Positions 32,199 to 42,895 of a stretch of 64,000 nt of DNA are shown in pieces (position 1 is the stretch's first letter; every line of letters starts with the position of its first letter). The notes below the pieces were generated by a model that was given only the letters and a program-made list of their open reading frames with translations, was not told the origin of the DNA and ran no database searches. The position numbers and the translations under genes were made by a program. Source of the stretch: Burkholderia ubonensis (GTDB taxonomy: Bacteria > Pseudomonadota > Gammaproteobacteria > Burkholderiales > Burkholderiaceae); the NCBI RefSeq assembly GCF_001718695.1, contig NZ_CP013420.1, positions 2,542,001-2,606,000 of the forward strand. The letters are read 5' to 3'.

Positions 32199-32423
32199 AT
32201 GACCGAAACCGCCGCCGATCGCCGCTCCGCGCCGCGAAGCGCGCGCTGCCCACGTTGCGGCCGCAGCTTCGACTGCGGCGCGCGCACGCAGCCGTTCGAC
32301 TGCTGGTGCATGTCGATGCCCGGGCTGCCCGACGGCGCGCAGCCGGCCAGTGGCGCGCGTTGTCTTTGCCCGGAATGCCTTGCCGACGAGATCGCCCGGC
32401 GCGTGGCGGGAAAGCCGGCATAG
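32199..32423 (+). CDS. Cysteine-rich CWC-family small protein
   Basis: A 74-residue protein whose core is CPRCGRSFDCG...FDCWCMSMP...CLCPECLADEI, the pattern of the Cys_rich_CWC family. Paired cysteines suggest zinc or another metal, though no function is established. It lies 88 bp upstream of the RegB-like kinase on the same strand. Confidence 0.8.
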   Translation: MTETAADRRSAPRSARCPRCGRSFDCGARTQPFDCWCMSMPGLPDGAQPASGARCLCPECLADEIARRVAGKPA

Positions 32424-32511
32424 CGGGGACGGCCAGGGGCACGCGATGTCCGGCGCTCGCGTTCTGGCCCCTTGCTAGGGCCGCCCCCGGTTAAACGGGT
32501 AAACTGGGCGA

Positions 32512-33885
32512 ATGCAACGAATCACCACTACCGGCCGCGTCAACCTCAGCCATCTGTTCTGGTTGCGCAACCTCGCGATCATCGGCCAACTCGCGACGAT
32601 CGGCGTCGTCCAGACCTATTTCGGCGTGCATCTGCCGCTGCCGGCGATGCTGATGGTCATCGCGCTCGAAATCGTTTTCAACGCGTTGACCTGGGTGCGG
32701 GTGCTGCGCGCGCGGCCCGAGACCAATTTCGAGCTGCTCGGCCAGCTGTGGGTGGATCTCGGCGCGCTGTCGGCGCTGCTGTTCCTGTCCGGCGGCACGA
32801 CCAACCCGTTCGTGTCGCTGTACCTGCCGTCGCTCGCGATCGCGGCGGCCGTGCTGCCGTGGCACCTGATGATCTGGCTCGCGGCGTTCGCGGTCGCCTG
32901 CTATGCGGCGCTCGGCTTCGATTCGGTGCCGCTCAACATGGACAATCCGGCGAACCTGTTCGACTACTACCGTACCGGGATGTGGGTGAACTTCATGGTC
33001 AGCGTGGGCCTGATCGCATGGTTCGTCGCGCGCATGTCGAACGCGCTGCGCCAGCGCGACGCGGCGCTCGGCGAGGCGCAGCAGCGGCTCCTGCGCGACG
33101 AGCGGGCGGTCGCGCTCGGCGTGCAGGCGGCGACGGTCGCGCACGAGATGGGCACGCCGCTGTCGACGATCGCGATGCTGACCGAGGAGCTGCGCGACGC
33201 CGCGCGCACCGATGCCGGCCTCGCGCGCTACGACGCCGACCTGAAGGTGCTCGACGAGCAGATGACGCTCTGCACGTCCGCGCTCGCGCGCCTGCGCAGC
33301 CGCGCGAGCGCGCCGGCGAGCCGCCAGCCCGTCGACGACTGGCTCGACACGTTCGTCGAGCACTGGCGGCTGCGGCATCCGCACGTGCAGTTCGAGCTGC
33401 TCGGCGCGCGGCCGGCGGGCGTCGCGCTCGACGACCCCGTCGCGGCCGGCCAGATCCTGACGATCCTGCTCGACAACGCCGCACGCGCGAGCCCGCAGCA
33501 CGTGACGCTCGCGGCGAAGGTCGCGCACGACGGCAAGTCGGACGAGATCGAATTCGAAGTACGCGACGACGGTCCGGGCATTCCGGCCCCGCTGCGCGAG
33601 TCGCTCGGCGCGATGCCGGTCGACAGCACGCAGGGCGGGCACGGGGTCGGCCTGTACCTCGCGTTCAGCGCGGCGGCGCGGCTCGGCGGCCACATCGAGC
33701 TGTCGGACGCGAAGCCGCGCGCGGCGGCGGCAGCCGCAGCGGGCCTGCCGGGCGGCGCATCAGACGGTCACGCGCCGGAAGCGGCCAACGGAGCAGGGCG
33801 CTCCGGCGGGCGGCCTGCCGGGGCCTGCCCGGGCCGCGGCACGCGGGCCGTGCTGCGCCTGCCGGTGACGCGCCACGCGGCGTAG
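32512..33885 (+). CDS. regB: RegB/PrrB-type redox sensor histidine kinase
   Basis: Membrane sensor of the RegB/RegA (PrrB/PrrA, RoxS/RoxR) family that senses quinone/respiratory redox state. The 457 residues start with five or six hydrophobic segments carrying the family motif SGGTTNPFVSLYLP, assigned to quinone sensing. The phospho-acceptor His is near residue 211 (VAHEMGTPLSTIAM). The ATPase domain shows LLDNAARASPQ, DDGPGIP and GGHGVGLYLAFSAA. I do not see the redox Cys of RegB after the H-box. A 40-residue Ala/Gly insertion precedes the C-terminus. Confidence 0.9.
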   Translation: MQRITTTGRVNLSHLFWLRNLAIIGQLATIGVVQTYFGVHLPLPAMLMVIALEIVFNALTWVRVLRARPETNFELLGQLWVDLGALSALLFLSGGTTNPFVSLYLPSLAIAAAVLPWHLMIWLAAFAVACYAALGFDSVPLNMDNPANLFDYYRTGMWVNFMVSVGLIAWFVARMSNALRQRDAALGEAQQRLLRDERAVALGVQAATVAHEMGTPLSTIAMLTEELRDAARTDAGLARYDADLKVLDEQMTLCTSALARLRSRASAPASRQPVDDWLDTFVEHWRLRHPHVQFELLGARPAGVALDDPVAAGQILTILLDNAARASPQHVTLAAKVAHDGKSDEIEFEVRDDGPGIPAPLRESLGAMPVDSTQGGHGVGLYLAFSAAARLGGHIELSDAKPRAAAAAAAGLPGGASDGHAPEAANGAGRSGGRPAGACPGRGTRAVLRLPVTRHAA

Positions 33886-33920
33886 TTCGCCCCCAACCAA
33901 CATGTAGACGGAGAAACCAC

Positions 33921-34463
33921 ATGAGCGACAACAACTTCCTGGTGATCGACGACAACGAGGTGTTTGCGGGCACGCTCGCGCGCGGCCTCGAGCGCCGCGG
34001 CTATGCGGTCCAGCAGGCGCACGACAAGGAGACGGCGCTCAAGCTCGCCGCGGCGGGCAAGTTCCAGTTCATCACCGTCGACCTGCATCTCGGCAACGAC
34101 TCGGGGCTGAGCCTGATCGCGCCGCTGTGCGACCTGCAGCCGGACGCGCGGATTCTCGTGCTGACGGGCTACGCGAGCATCGCGACGGCGGTGCAGGCCG
34201 TGAAGGAAGGCGCCGACAACTATCTCGCGAAGCCGGCGAACATCGAGTCGATCCTGGCCGCGCTGCAGACCAACGCGAGCGAAGTGCAGGCGGACGAAGC
34301 GCTCGAGCACCCGGTCGTGCTGTCGGTCGACCGGCTCGAATGGGAGCACATCCAGCGCGTGCTCGCGGAGAACAACAACAACATCTCGGCGACGGCCCGC
34401 GCGCTGAACATGCACCGTCGCACGCTGCAGCGCAAGCTCGCGAAGAAGCCGGTACGGCAGTAA
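33921..34463 (+). CDS. regA: RegA/PrrA-type response regulator
   Basis: Cognate regulator, 36 bp after the kinase. The 180 residues contain a receiver domain (VIDDNEVFAGTLARGLERRG; phospho-Asp in ITVDLHLGNDSG; Lys in LAKPANI), a short linker and a Fis-type helix-turn-helix (NISATARALNMHRRTLQRKLAKK), which is nearly invariant in the family. It probably controls energy metabolism genes in response to redox state. Confidence 0.93.
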   Translation: MSDNNFLVIDDNEVFAGTLARGLERRGYAVQQAHDKETALKLAAAGKFQFITVDLHLGNDSGLSLIAPLCDLQPDARILVLTGYASIATAVQAVKEGADNYLAKPANIESILAALQTNASEVQADEALEHPVVLSVDRLEWEHIQRVLAENNNNISATARALNMHRRTLQRKLAKKPVRQ

Positions 34464-34536
34464 GCCGCGGGGCACAGGTCGCGAGGCATCGGCCGCCAAG
34501 CACCTGCCGCTAGGCACCGGCCCCCCGGCCCCAAAC

Positions 34537-34569
34537 GAAAACGGGCGGCCCATCGGGCCGCCCGTTTTC
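34537..34569. terminator. Bidirectional terminator between regA and hslU
   Basis: Perfect 15-bp stem GAAAACGGGCGGCCC/GGGCCGCCCGTTTTC with ATC loop, A-rich on one side and T-rich on the other. It serves both convergent genes. Confidence 0.9.
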
Positions 34570-34590
34570 AAGTCGCTGCCGCCCCGCGCG

Positions 34591-35934
34591 TTACAGCACG
34601 TAGCGCGACAGGTCCTCGTCCTGCGACACCTCGCCGAGCGCGCGCTCGACGTATTTCGCATCGATCGTCACGCATTCGCCGGCGTGGTTGCCGGCCGCGA
34701 ACGACACTTCCTCGAGCAGCTTCTCGATCACCGTGTACAGGCGCCGCGCGCCGATGTTCTCGGTCTTTTCGTTGACCGCGTACGCGATCTCCGCGAGGCG
34801 GCGGATGCCGTCTTCGGCGAATTCGAGCTGCACGTCCTCGGTCGCGAGCAGCGCCTGGTACTGCTTGACGAGGCTCGCGTCGGTCGAGACGAGGATCGCT
34901 TCGAAGTCCTTCACCGACAGCGATTCCAGTTCGACGCGGATCGGGAAGCGGCCCTGAAGCTCCGGAATCAGGTCGCTCGGCTTCGCGAGATGGAACGCGC
35001 CGCTCGCGATGAACAGGATGTGATCGGTCTTCACCATCCCGTACTTCGTGTTGATCGTCGTGCCTTCGACGAGCGGCAGCAGGTCGCGCTGCACGCCCTG
35101 GCGCGACACTTCGCCGCCGCCGCCTTCGTTGTTGCGCGACGTGATCTTGTCGATCTCGTCGAGGAACACGATGCCGTTCTGCTCGACGTTCTGCACGGCC
35201 TTCGTCTTCACTTCCTCTTCGTTCAGCATCTTCGCCGCTTCCTCGTCGGTCAGCAGCTTCAGCGCTTCGCTGATCTTCACCTTGCGGCGCGTCTTCTTGC
35301 CGCCGCCGAGGTTCGAGAACATCGAGCGGATCTGCTCGGTCATCTCTTCCATCCCGGGCGGCGCCATGATGTCCATGCCGATCGTCGGCTGCTCGAGGTC
35401 GAGCTCGATCTCCTTGTCGTCGAGCTGGCCTTCGCGCAGGCGCTTGCGGAACGTCTGGCGCGTCGCGTTGTTGTCGTCGTTCGCGTGCTCGGCGCTCGCG
35501 CCGAACCCGACCGCGCGCGGCTGCGGCAGCAGGATGTCGAGGATGCGGTCCTCGGCCTGGTCGGTCGCCTTGCTGCGCACCTTGCGCATCTCGGCTTCGC
35601 GCGTCTGCTTGACCGAGATGTCGATCAGGTCGCGCACGATGCTGTCGACGTCGCGGCCGACGTAGCCGACTTCGGTGAACTTGGTCGCTTCGATCTTGAT
35701 GAACGGCGCATCGGCGAGCTTGGCCAGGCGCCGCGCGATTTCGGTCTTGCCGACGCCCGTCGGCCCGATCATCAGGATGTTCTTCGGCGTGATTTCGGTG
35801 CGCAGCGGATCGGCGACCTGCTGGCGGCGCCAGCGGTTGCGCAGCGCGACGGCCACCGCCTTCTTCGCCTTGTCCTGGCCGATGATGTGCTTGTCGAGTT
35901 CCGAGACGATCTCGGCAGGGGTCATGGTGCTCAT
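34591..35934 (-). CDS. hslU: HslU ATPase of the HslVU protease
   Basis: AAA+ unfoldase feeding substrates to HslV. The 447 residues have Walker [18 protein letters not shown], the pore motif GYVGRD, the family-specific I domain ([11 protein letters not shown] to [11 protein letters not shown]) and Walker [13 protein letters not shown]-terminus DLSRYVL matches the tail that docks into HslV. Starts 10 bases after hslV. Confidence 0.97.
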   Translation of the reverse strand: MSTMTPAEIVSELDKHIIGQDKAKKAVAVALRNRWRRQQVADPLRTEITPKNILMIGPTGVGKTEIARRLAKLADAPFIKIEATKFTEVGYVGRDVDSIVRDLIDISVKQTREAEMRKVRSKATDQAEDRILDILLPQPRAVGFGASAEHANDDNNATRQTFRKRLREGQLDDKEIELDLEQPTIGMDIMAPPGMEEMTEQIRSMFSNLGGGKKTRRKVKISEALKLLTDEEAAKMLNEEEVKTKAVQNVEQNGIVFLDEIDKITSRNNEGGGGEVSRQGVQRDLLPLVEGTTINTKYGMVKTDHILFIASGAFHLAKPSDLIPELQGRFPIRVELESLSVKDFEAILVSTDASLVKQYQALLATEDVQLEFAEDGIRRLAEIAYAVNEKTENIGARRLYTVIEKLLEEVSFAAGNHAGECVTIDAKYVERALGEVSQDEDLSRYVL

Positions 35935-35944
35935 GTTTCGTTCC

Positions 35945-36481
35945 TTACTCGATCGTTTCGATCACGCGGTTGTGGTTCGTGTAGATGCACATGTCGCCGG
36001 CGATCTCGAGCGATTTCTCCACGATCTCGCGCGGCGACAGCTCGGTGTTCTCGACGAGCGCGCGGGCCGCGGCCTGCGCGTACGCGCCGCCCGAGCCGAT
36101 CGCGCAGATGCCGCCTTCCGGGTCGAGCACGTCGCCGTTGCCCGTGATGACGAGCGTGGTGTTCGCGTCGGCCGCGATCAGCATCGCCTCGAGGCGGCGC
36201 AGCATCCGGTCGGTGCGCCAGTCCTTCGCGAGCTCGACGGCCGCGCGGGTCAGGTTGCCCTGGTGCTTCTCGAGCTTCGCCTCGAAGCGGTCGAGCAGCG
36301 AGAACGCATCGGCGGTGCCGCCCGCAAAGCCGACCAGCACCTGGTTGTTGTAGATCCGCCGCACTTTCCGCGCGCCACCCTTCATGACGATGTTGCCGAG
36401 CGTCACCTGGCCGTCGCCGCCGAGCGCGACCTGGTTGCCGCGCCGGACCGAAACGATGGTCGTGCCGTGAAATTGCTCCAT
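35945..36481 (-). CDS. hslV: HslV peptidase of the HslVU protease
   Basis: Threonine peptidase forming the double-hexamer core. The 178 residues start [20 protein letters not shown]; processing before the TT exposes catalytic Thr1. GGDGQVTLG and [14 protein letters not shown] are typical. Co-transcribed with hslU. Confidence 0.97.
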   Translation of the reverse strand: MEQFHGTTIVSVRRGNQVALGGDGQVTLGNIVMKGGARKVRRIYNNQVLVGFAGGTADAFSLLDRFEAKLEKHQGNLTRAAVELAKDWRTDRMLRRLEAMLIAADANTTLVITGNGDVLDPEGGICAIGSGGAYAQAAARALVENTELSPREIVEKSLEIAGDMCIYTNHNRVIETIE

Positions 36482-36577
36482 CTGCGTTCCTTGAGAAAAA
36501 CGGGGAAGAGGCGCGGCGCGCCGCGCCGCCGCATGAATCGCGGTGCGCCGGGGAGCGGCCCGGCGCGCATGCGTTTC

Positions 36578-36605
36578 ATTTTAGGGCGCACGCCGGGATA
36601 TCAAG
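36578..36605 (-). promoter_or_regulatory. Candidate sigma-32 promoter of hslVU
   Basis: On the minus strand CTTGATA (36605-36599) and CCCTAAAAT (36586-36578), 12 bp apart, resemble the heat-shock consensus CTTGAAA / CCCCATNT. They lie about 97 bases upstream of hslV, a classic heat-shock gene. Confidence 0.5.
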
Positions 36606-36631
36606 AGCGGGGGGCGGGAATTCGCCCGGCC

Positions 36632-36667
36632 GGAAAAACAAAAAGCGCGCGGCAGGCCGCGCGCTTT
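36632..36667 (-). terminator. Terminator of dksA
   Basis: On the minus strand, AAAGCGCGCGGC pairs with GCCGCGCGCTTT around a 2-nt loop, followed by TTTTTGTTTTT. It lies 37 bases after the dksA stop. Confidence 0.85.
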
Positions 36668-36703
36668 CGGGAAGCAGCGTGTCTGGGCGGAACGCCGGGC
36701 TGC

Positions 36704-37120
36704 TCAGTCGCCGAACAGCTTCTGGCGCAGCTCGCGGCGCTCCTGCGCCTCGAGCGACAGCGTCGCGGTCGGCCGCGCGAGCAGGCGCGGAATGCCGATC
36801 GGTTCGCCGGTTTCCTCACACCAGCCGTAATCGCCGGATTCGATGCGGGCGAGCGACTGCTGAACCTTCTTGAGGAGCTTGCGCTCGCGGTCGCGCGTGC
36901 GCAGCTCGAGCGCGTGCTCTTCCTCGATCGTCGCGCGATCGGCAGGATCGGGCACGATCACCGTCTCGCGGAGGTTCTCGGTCGTCTGGCCCGCATTGTG
37001 GAGAATTTCCGCCTGCAATTGTTCGAGCCGAGCTTTGAAGAAGGCGAGCTGATCCTCATTCATGTAATCCTTGTCGCTCATCTTCAGGATTTCGGCTTCG
37101 GTCAAGAGTTTCTTCGTCAT
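36704..37120 (-). CDS. dksA: RNA polymerase-binding factor DksA (degenerate zinc finger)
   Basis: Secondary-channel regulator that acts with ppGpp on RNA polymerase. The 138 residues contain the coiled coil with conserved acidic tip (VPDPADRATIEEE) and C-terminal helix. The zinc-finger region reads GWCEETGEPIGIPRLLARPTATLSLEAQERR: only the first of the four canonical cysteines remains (Cys-Thr-Ser-Ala pattern). Such DksA proteins can work without zinc. A COG0523 metal GTPase gene is the next one upstream on the same strand. Confidence 0.93.
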   Translation of the reverse strand: MTKKLLTEAEILKMSDKDYMNEDQLAFFKARLEQLQAEILHNAGQTTENLRETVIVPDPADRATIEEEHALELRTRDRERKLLKKVQQSLARIESGDYGWCEETGEPIGIPRLLARPTATLSLEAQERRELRQKLFGD

Positions 37121-37595
37121 CTGCTTGCTTCTTCAATGTGCGGCAAACGAAACATATTGCCTGCACTTTGGGATTACCCGCAACTGCGCTTGCAATCATT
37201 TGCGTTTGGCGACTGCGGGGCCGAAAGCCTCTGGAAAAACCGGTTCTCAAATACCAGGACGGGCCTGGCGTCGACTTGCGCGCGCGGCGAACCGGTTTGC
37301 TGCGCGGCTGATCGCATCGGACGCGGCCTGGCCGGATGCGGAACGGTTGCGATGCCCGGCAATGCTCTTCTGCAAGAACCGGGCCTGTCTTTTACCGTAC
37401 TCCAGCGGGCACGTATTGTAACTGAATCGCAAGTCTGCGCCGTATCGGGTCGATCCCCGTCGGCTGCGCCGATATCTTTGAAATATAACCTGCAAATCGC
37501 GAAAAAGCGATGACGGCAAAACCCTTGCAGGAAGCGGCTCCCGGCCGCCGCCGGCAGCGGTCGGCGGCCGGCGGCTAAGCGGCGCGGATGCGTGC
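37121..37595. other. Intergenic region between the COG0523 GTPase gene and dksA
   Basis: A 475-bp stretch with lower GC than its neighbours and no convincing gene. A 10-bp hairpin CCGGCCGCCG/CGGCGGCCGG (37541-37571) may terminate the GTPase transcript. On the minus strand TTGCGG and CAATAT 18 bp apart, just upstream of dksA, could be its promoter. I did not find a Zur-like AT palindrome. Confidence 0.4.
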
Positions 37596-38675
<1,080 letters not shown>

Positions 38676-38836
38676 GTCGGTCGCCTGTGGTTCGTGAATC
38701 GGGGTCAAAACCAGGATGTGCGTCGCGCCCGGCAACCCGGGCGCACAACGATTCATTGAAACATATCTGTCAAGCCCCCGCCCCTCGGCCAATCGGCCGG
38801 GCAGGCGGGAGCCGCTGCGCGGGAAGATCGGGGCGA

Positions 38837-40045
38837 TCAGACGATTTGCAACAGCAGGCCCTTCAGATATTCGCCTTCCGGGAACGCGGACAGCAGCGGG
38901 TGATCGACGCCCGCGCCGAGGCGCTTCAGGATGCGCGCGTCGACTTTCGCGTCGGCGGCCGCGCCGGCGACGATCTTCTGGAACAGGTCCATGTCGATCG
39001 CGCCGGAGCACGAGTAGGTGAACAGCAGGCCGCCCGGACGCAGCAGCTTGAAGCCGCTCAGGTTGATGTCCTTGTACGCGCGGGCCGCACGGTCGACGCT
39101 GTCGCGGGTCGGCGCGAACTTCGGCGGATCGAGCACGATCAGGTCGAAGCGCTCGCCTTCGTCGACGAGGCGGCGCAGCGTCTTGAACGCGTCGGCGTCG
39201 AGCCAGCTCGCGCGCGCCGGGTCGAAGCCGTTCGCGACGACGTTCTGCTGCGCGAGCGCGAGCGCGTCGCCCGACGAATCGATCGACACCACGCGCGCAG
39301 CGCCCCCCTTCAGCGCGGCGAGCGAGAAGCCGCCCGTGTAGCAGAAGCAGTTCAGCACGTCGCGCCCGTTCGCGTACTGCGTGACCAGCGCGCGGTTGTC
39401 GCGCTGGTCGACGTAGAAGCCGGTCTTGTGGCCGTTCGGCACGTCGACGTGGTAGCGCACGCCGTTTTCGTTCGTGATCAGCGTCGCGGGCGGCGGGTCG
39501 CCGGCGAGCACGCCGGTGGTCTGCTCGAGGCCTTCCTTCTCGCGGATCGACACGTCCGAGCGCTCGTACACGTTCGGGCAGCCGGTCGCGCCGACGAGCG
39601 CCGCGACGATCGCATCCTTCCAGGCTTCGACGCCGGCCGCCATGAACTGGCAGACGAGCTGGCCGCGCGGCGACGCGGCGCCCGAATCTTCGACGTAGTG
39701 ATCGACGATCAGCCCCGGCAGCCCGTCCGCCTCGCCGAACACGAGCCGCACCGCGCCGGTGCCCGAGACCATCGTGTTGCGATGCGCGACCGCGCGCTGC
39801 ACGCGCCGCTTGAAGAACGCGTGGTCGATCGGCTCGTTCTCGTCGAAGCTCCACACGCGCACGCGGATCTGCGAATGCGGGCTGTATGCGCCGCGCGCGA
39901 GAAAGCGGCCGTCGTGCGCGCGCACGATGACGGTCGCGCCGGGCGCGGGCTTGCCGTCGACGCGGTCGATCGCGTTGGCGTAGATCCACGGATGGCGCCG
40001 CAGCAGCGATTTGTCCTTGGACGGTTTGAGTGTGACGGTTTGCAT
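38837..40045 (-). CDS. rlmI: 23S rRNA (cytosine1962-C5)-methyltransferase RlmI
   Basis: Class I SAM methyltransferase for 23S rRNA m5C1962. The 402 residues begin with a PUA domain (LRRHPWIYANAIDRVDG, ATVIVRAHDGRFLARG), then VFGEADGLPGLIVDHY, SAM site LNCFCYTGGFSLAALKGGA and catalytic LDPPKFAPT. Length and order fit RlmI; the group was formerly called YccW. Confidence 0.9.
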   Translation of the reverse strand: MQTVTLKPSKDKSLLRRHPWIYANAIDRVDGKPAPGATVIVRAHDGRFLARGAYSPHSQIRVRVWSFDENEPIDHAFFKRRVQRAVAHRNTMVSGTGAVRLVFGEADGLPGLIVDHYVEDSGAASPRGQLVCQFMAAGVEAWKDAIVAALVGATGCPNVYERSDVSIREKEGLEQTTGVLAGDPPPATLITNENGVRYHVDVPNGHKTGFYVDQRDNRALVTQYANGRDVLNCFCYTGGFSLAALKGGAARVVSIDSSGDALALAQQNVVANGFDPARASWLDADAFKTLRRLVDEGERFDLIVLDPPKFAPTRDSVDRAARAYKDINLSGFKLLRPGGLLFTYSCSGAIDMDLFQKIVAGAAADAKVDARILKRLGAGVDHPLLSAFPEGEYLKGLLLQIV

Positions 40046-40124
40046 GGCTTGATCGAATTGGGCCGCGCCCCGCGGGGACTTCGTCCGGTCGTCGGGCGCG
40101 GCGGGTAAAAACGGAAAGCGTCGG

Positions 40125-41045
40125 TCAGTCGCGCTTCTTCGCGCGCGGATGCGCGCTGTCGTAAATCTTCGCGAGGTGCTGGAAGTCGAGCGACGTATAG
40201 ACCTGCGTGGCGGCGACGCTCGCGTGCCCGAGCAGCTCCTGTACCGCGCGCAGGTCGCCGCTCGACTGCAGCACGTGCGTCGCGAACGAGTGGCGCAGCA
40301 CGTGCGGATGAACGTGCGCCGGAATGCCCGCGGCGAGCGCCGCGCGCTTCACGCGCTCGCGCACCACGCCGGGCGACATCCGGTTGCCGCGCACCGACAG
40401 GAACAGCGGATGCGGATCGTGCTTCACGAACTCGCCGCGCACCGCGAGCCACGCGTTCAGCGCGTCGATCGCCTTGCGGCCGACCGGCACCTTGCGCTCC
40501 TTGTTGCCCTTGCCGCGCACGGTCACCTCGGCCTCGGCGAGATCGAGCCAGCCGGCCGAGCGGTAGCCGTCCGCCTGCGCGTACCTGACGTCGAGCCCGA
40601 TCAGCTCGGCCAGGCGCAGGCCGGACGAGTAGAGCAGCTCGAGGATCGCGTGGTCGCGCAGGCCTTCGGTCGTGCCGGGCAGCGGCGCGTCCATCAGCGC
40701 CGTCGCGTCGTCGACCGACAGCGCCTTCGGCAGCGTCTTCGCGCGCTTCGGCGCCCGCACCGCGGCGACCGGGTTCGCGGGCATCTCGATGCGCTGCGCG
40801 AGCCAGCGGTAGAACGCGCGCCACGCGGACAGCCGGTGCGAGATCGAGCGCGCGGACAGCCCGGCCGCGTGCGCGCGGGCGACCGCGCCGCGCATGTCGA
40901 CGGCGCTCAGCGCTTCGAGCGGCCGGCCGGCGGCGAGCTTCTTCAGCTCGCCGAGCTCGTGCGTGTATGCGCGCAGCGTGTGATCCGACAGCTGCCTGAC
41001 GTGTTTCAGGTTCGACAGGTAGGCGGCGATCGGGTCGTCGGACAT
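40125..41045 (-). CDS. xerC: Site-specific tyrosine recombinase XerC
   Basis: Resolves chromosome dimers at dif together with XerD. The 306 residues include the N-terminal SAM-like core-binding domain and the catalytic set: Arg in YSSGLRLAELIGLD, Lys in RGKGNKERKVPVG, His/Arg in HVLRHSFATHVL, His in LGHASVAATQVY and the nucleophile Tyr in the last. It follows dapF and DUF484, the arrangement seen in many proteobacteria. Confidence 0.93.
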   Translation of the reverse strand: MSDDPIAAYLSNLKHVRQLSDHTLRAYTHELGELKKLAAGRPLEALSAVDMRGAVARAHAAGLSARSISHRLSAWRAFYRWLAQRIEMPANPVAAVRAPKRAKTLPKALSVDDATALMDAPLPGTTEGLRDHAILELLYSSGLRLAELIGLDVRYAQADGYRSAGWLDLAEAEVTVRGKGNKERKVPVGRKAIDALNAWLAVRGEFVKHDPHPLFLSVRGNRMSPGVVRERVKRAALAAGIPAHVHPHVLRHSFATHVLQSSGDLRAVQELLGHASVAATQVYTSLDFQHLAKIYDSAHPRAKKRD

Positions 41046-41053
41046 CGCGGGAA

Positions 41054-41776
41054 TCAGTGCGGGAGCAGGCGCGTCAGCGCGGCGCTCGCGAGCGTCGCGA
41101 TCTGCGCGAGGAAGTCGGTGGCCATGCCTTCGTGGAAGCGGCGCGGGTCCGGCGAGCCGAGCACCAGCAGCCCGAACGCGGGCGCATCGGCGCCGGCCTG
41201 CGGCGCGCGCAGCGCGAGCAGCGCGACCGACGCGGCCGCGCCGTCGCCGGCCGGGGCCGTGTCGCCGCCGTCCGTCGCGTTCGCCGGCGCGGTGACCGCG
41301 GGCGCGAGCCATTGCGCGGCCTCGAAGCCCGTGTTCGCGCCGCAGTACGGCGTCGCGAGCCCGTTCGTGAAGAGGCGCACTTCCTCGCCGACCTGGCGCG
41401 CGAAGTCGGCCTGCGCGTAGGTGGCGGCGACGTCCCACACGCGCAGCGCGGTCTGCGGCACGTCGAACACGTCGGCGAGGCCGTCGGCGATCGTGCGCGG
41501 CAGCGCGTACGGGTCGCGCTCGGCGATCACGCGCGCGGTCCAGCGGCTGAACTTCGCGGACAGGCTGTCGTTTTCGTGGCCGTAGCGCACGAGCTCCGCG
41601 AGCCGGCGCTCGAGATGCTTGTTCTTGTCGCGCAGCATTTCCATCTGCCGCTCCTGCAGCGAGATCGCCGCCTTGCCGTGCGGGTTCGCAAGGCGGATCG
41701 TGGCGAGCAGTTCGGCGTGCTGCGCGAAGAATTCGGGGTTGGCGAGCAGGTAGTCGGCGACTTCGCGATCGTTCAT
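41054..41776 (-). CDS. DUF484 family protein
   Basis: A 240-residue protein typical of the DUF484 gene between dapF and xerC. It begins with an N-terminal helix pair (DREVADYLLANPEFFAQHAELLATI), the coiled-coil region SLQERQMEMLRDKNKHLERRLAELV and a GAF-like C-terminal domain (LLVLGSPDPRRFHEGMATDFLAQIA). No biochemical role is firmly assigned. Confidence 0.88.
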   Translation of the reverse strand: MNDREVADYLLANPEFFAQHAELLATIRLANPHGKAAISLQERQMEMLRDKNKHLERRLAELVRYGHENDSLSAKFSRWTARVIAERDPYALPRTIADGLADVFDVPQTALRVWDVAATYAQADFARQVGEEVRLFTNGLATPYCGANTGFEAAQWLAPAVTAPANATDGGDTAPAGDGAAASVALLALRAPQAGADAPAFGLLVLGSPDPRRFHEGMATDFLAQIATLASAALTRLLPH

Positions 41777-41810
41777 GGGACGGGAGCGTTCAATCAGGAC
41801 GGTGAAGGGG

Positions 41811-42680
41811 TCAGGCGGCCAGGTCGATCTCGCCTTCGAAGACGGTCGCCGCAGGGCCCGCCATCATCAGCGGCGCGGCTTCGTCGCGCGCGCCGTCCCA
41901 GCTGATCGTCAGCGTGCCGCCATGGGTGTGCACGGTGACAGGCGAATCGAGCAGGCCGCGCCGGATGCCGGCCGCGACCGCCGCGCATGCGCCGGTGCCG
42001 CACGCGAGCGTCTCGCCCGCGCCGCGCTCGTAGACGCGCAGCTTCACTTCCGAGCGCGACACGATCTGCATGAAGCCGGCGTTGACCCGCTGCGCAAAGC
42101 GCGCGTGGCGCTCGATCAGCGGGCCTTCGGCGAGCACCGGATAGCGTTCGGCGTCGTCGACGACCTGCACCGCGTGCGGGTTGCCCATCGACACGGTCGA
42201 GATCCAGCGCGTGGCGCCGCCCACGTCGAGCGGCCAGAGCGTGTCGCGGCCTTCCGGGCGACCCGCAAGGCCGGCCGTTTCGAACGGCACCTGCGCCGGC
42301 TCGAACACGGGCGCGCCCATGTCGACGACGACCTCGCCGTTCTCCTGCATCGTCAGCGTGATCAGGCCCTTCATCACTTCGACGCGCACGCTGCGCTTGT
42401 CGGTCAGGCGCTTGTCGAGCACGAACTTGACGAAGCAGCGCGCGCCGTTGCCGCAGTGTTCGACCTCGCCGCCGTCGCAGTTGAAGATCCGGTACTTGAA
42501 GTCCGCGCCGTCGACGGTCGGCTTCTCGACCAGCAGCAGCTGGTCGGCGCCGACGCCGAAGTGGCGGTTGGCGAGCGCGCGCACTTGCGCTTCGGTGAGC
42601 GGCGGCAGCGCGCTGGAGTAGCCGTCGAGCACGACGAAGTCGTTGCCGGCGCCATGCATCTTGGTGAACGAGAGCTTCAC
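41811..42680 (-). CDS. dapF: Diaminopimelate epimerase DapF
   Basis: Interconverts LL- and meso-diaminopimelate for lysine and peptidoglycan. The 289 residues show [13 protein letters not shown], the first catalytic Cys in [11 protein letters not shown] and the second in [14 protein letters not shown] at 42680 ([12 protein letters not shown]) gives the family N-terminus. Upstream of DUF484 and xerC in the same direction. Confidence 0.96.
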   Translation of the reverse strand: MKLSFTKMHGAGNDFVVLDGYSSALPPLTEAQVRALANRHFGVGADQLLLVEKPTVDGADFKYRIFNCDGGEVEHCGNGARCFVKFVLDKRLTDKRSVRVEVMKGLITLTMQENGEVVVDMGAPVFEPAQVPFETAGLAGRPEGRDTLWPLDVGGATRWISTVSMGNPHAVQVVDDAERYPVLAEGPLIERHARFAQRVNAGFMQIVSRSEVKLRVYERGAGETLACGTGACAAVAAGIRRGLLDSPVTVHTHGGTLTISWDGARDEAAPLMMAGPAATVFEGEIDLAA

Positions 42681-42895
42681 TGGGTCCGGAATTCCATGGC
42701 GAACGAGGCGGCCGGCACGATCGACGTGGCGACGGTCGCCCGCGCGGGCAGCGTCGTTCGTCGTGCCGATCTCAGCCGTAAATGATACATGCAGCGGGCA
42801 GGGGCGTCCCGCGCTGGCCGGCGGCGCAGCGCCCGCGGCGCATGCGCAGCGGATGTTGGACGGCGCGCGTTCGGCGGCGCGCCGGCGGATGGCGT

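Noticed and set aside
37121..37595. Zur box upstream of dksA or the GTPase gene
   Set aside because: No AT-rich palindrome near GTTATA-N-TATAAC could be found in either upstream region.
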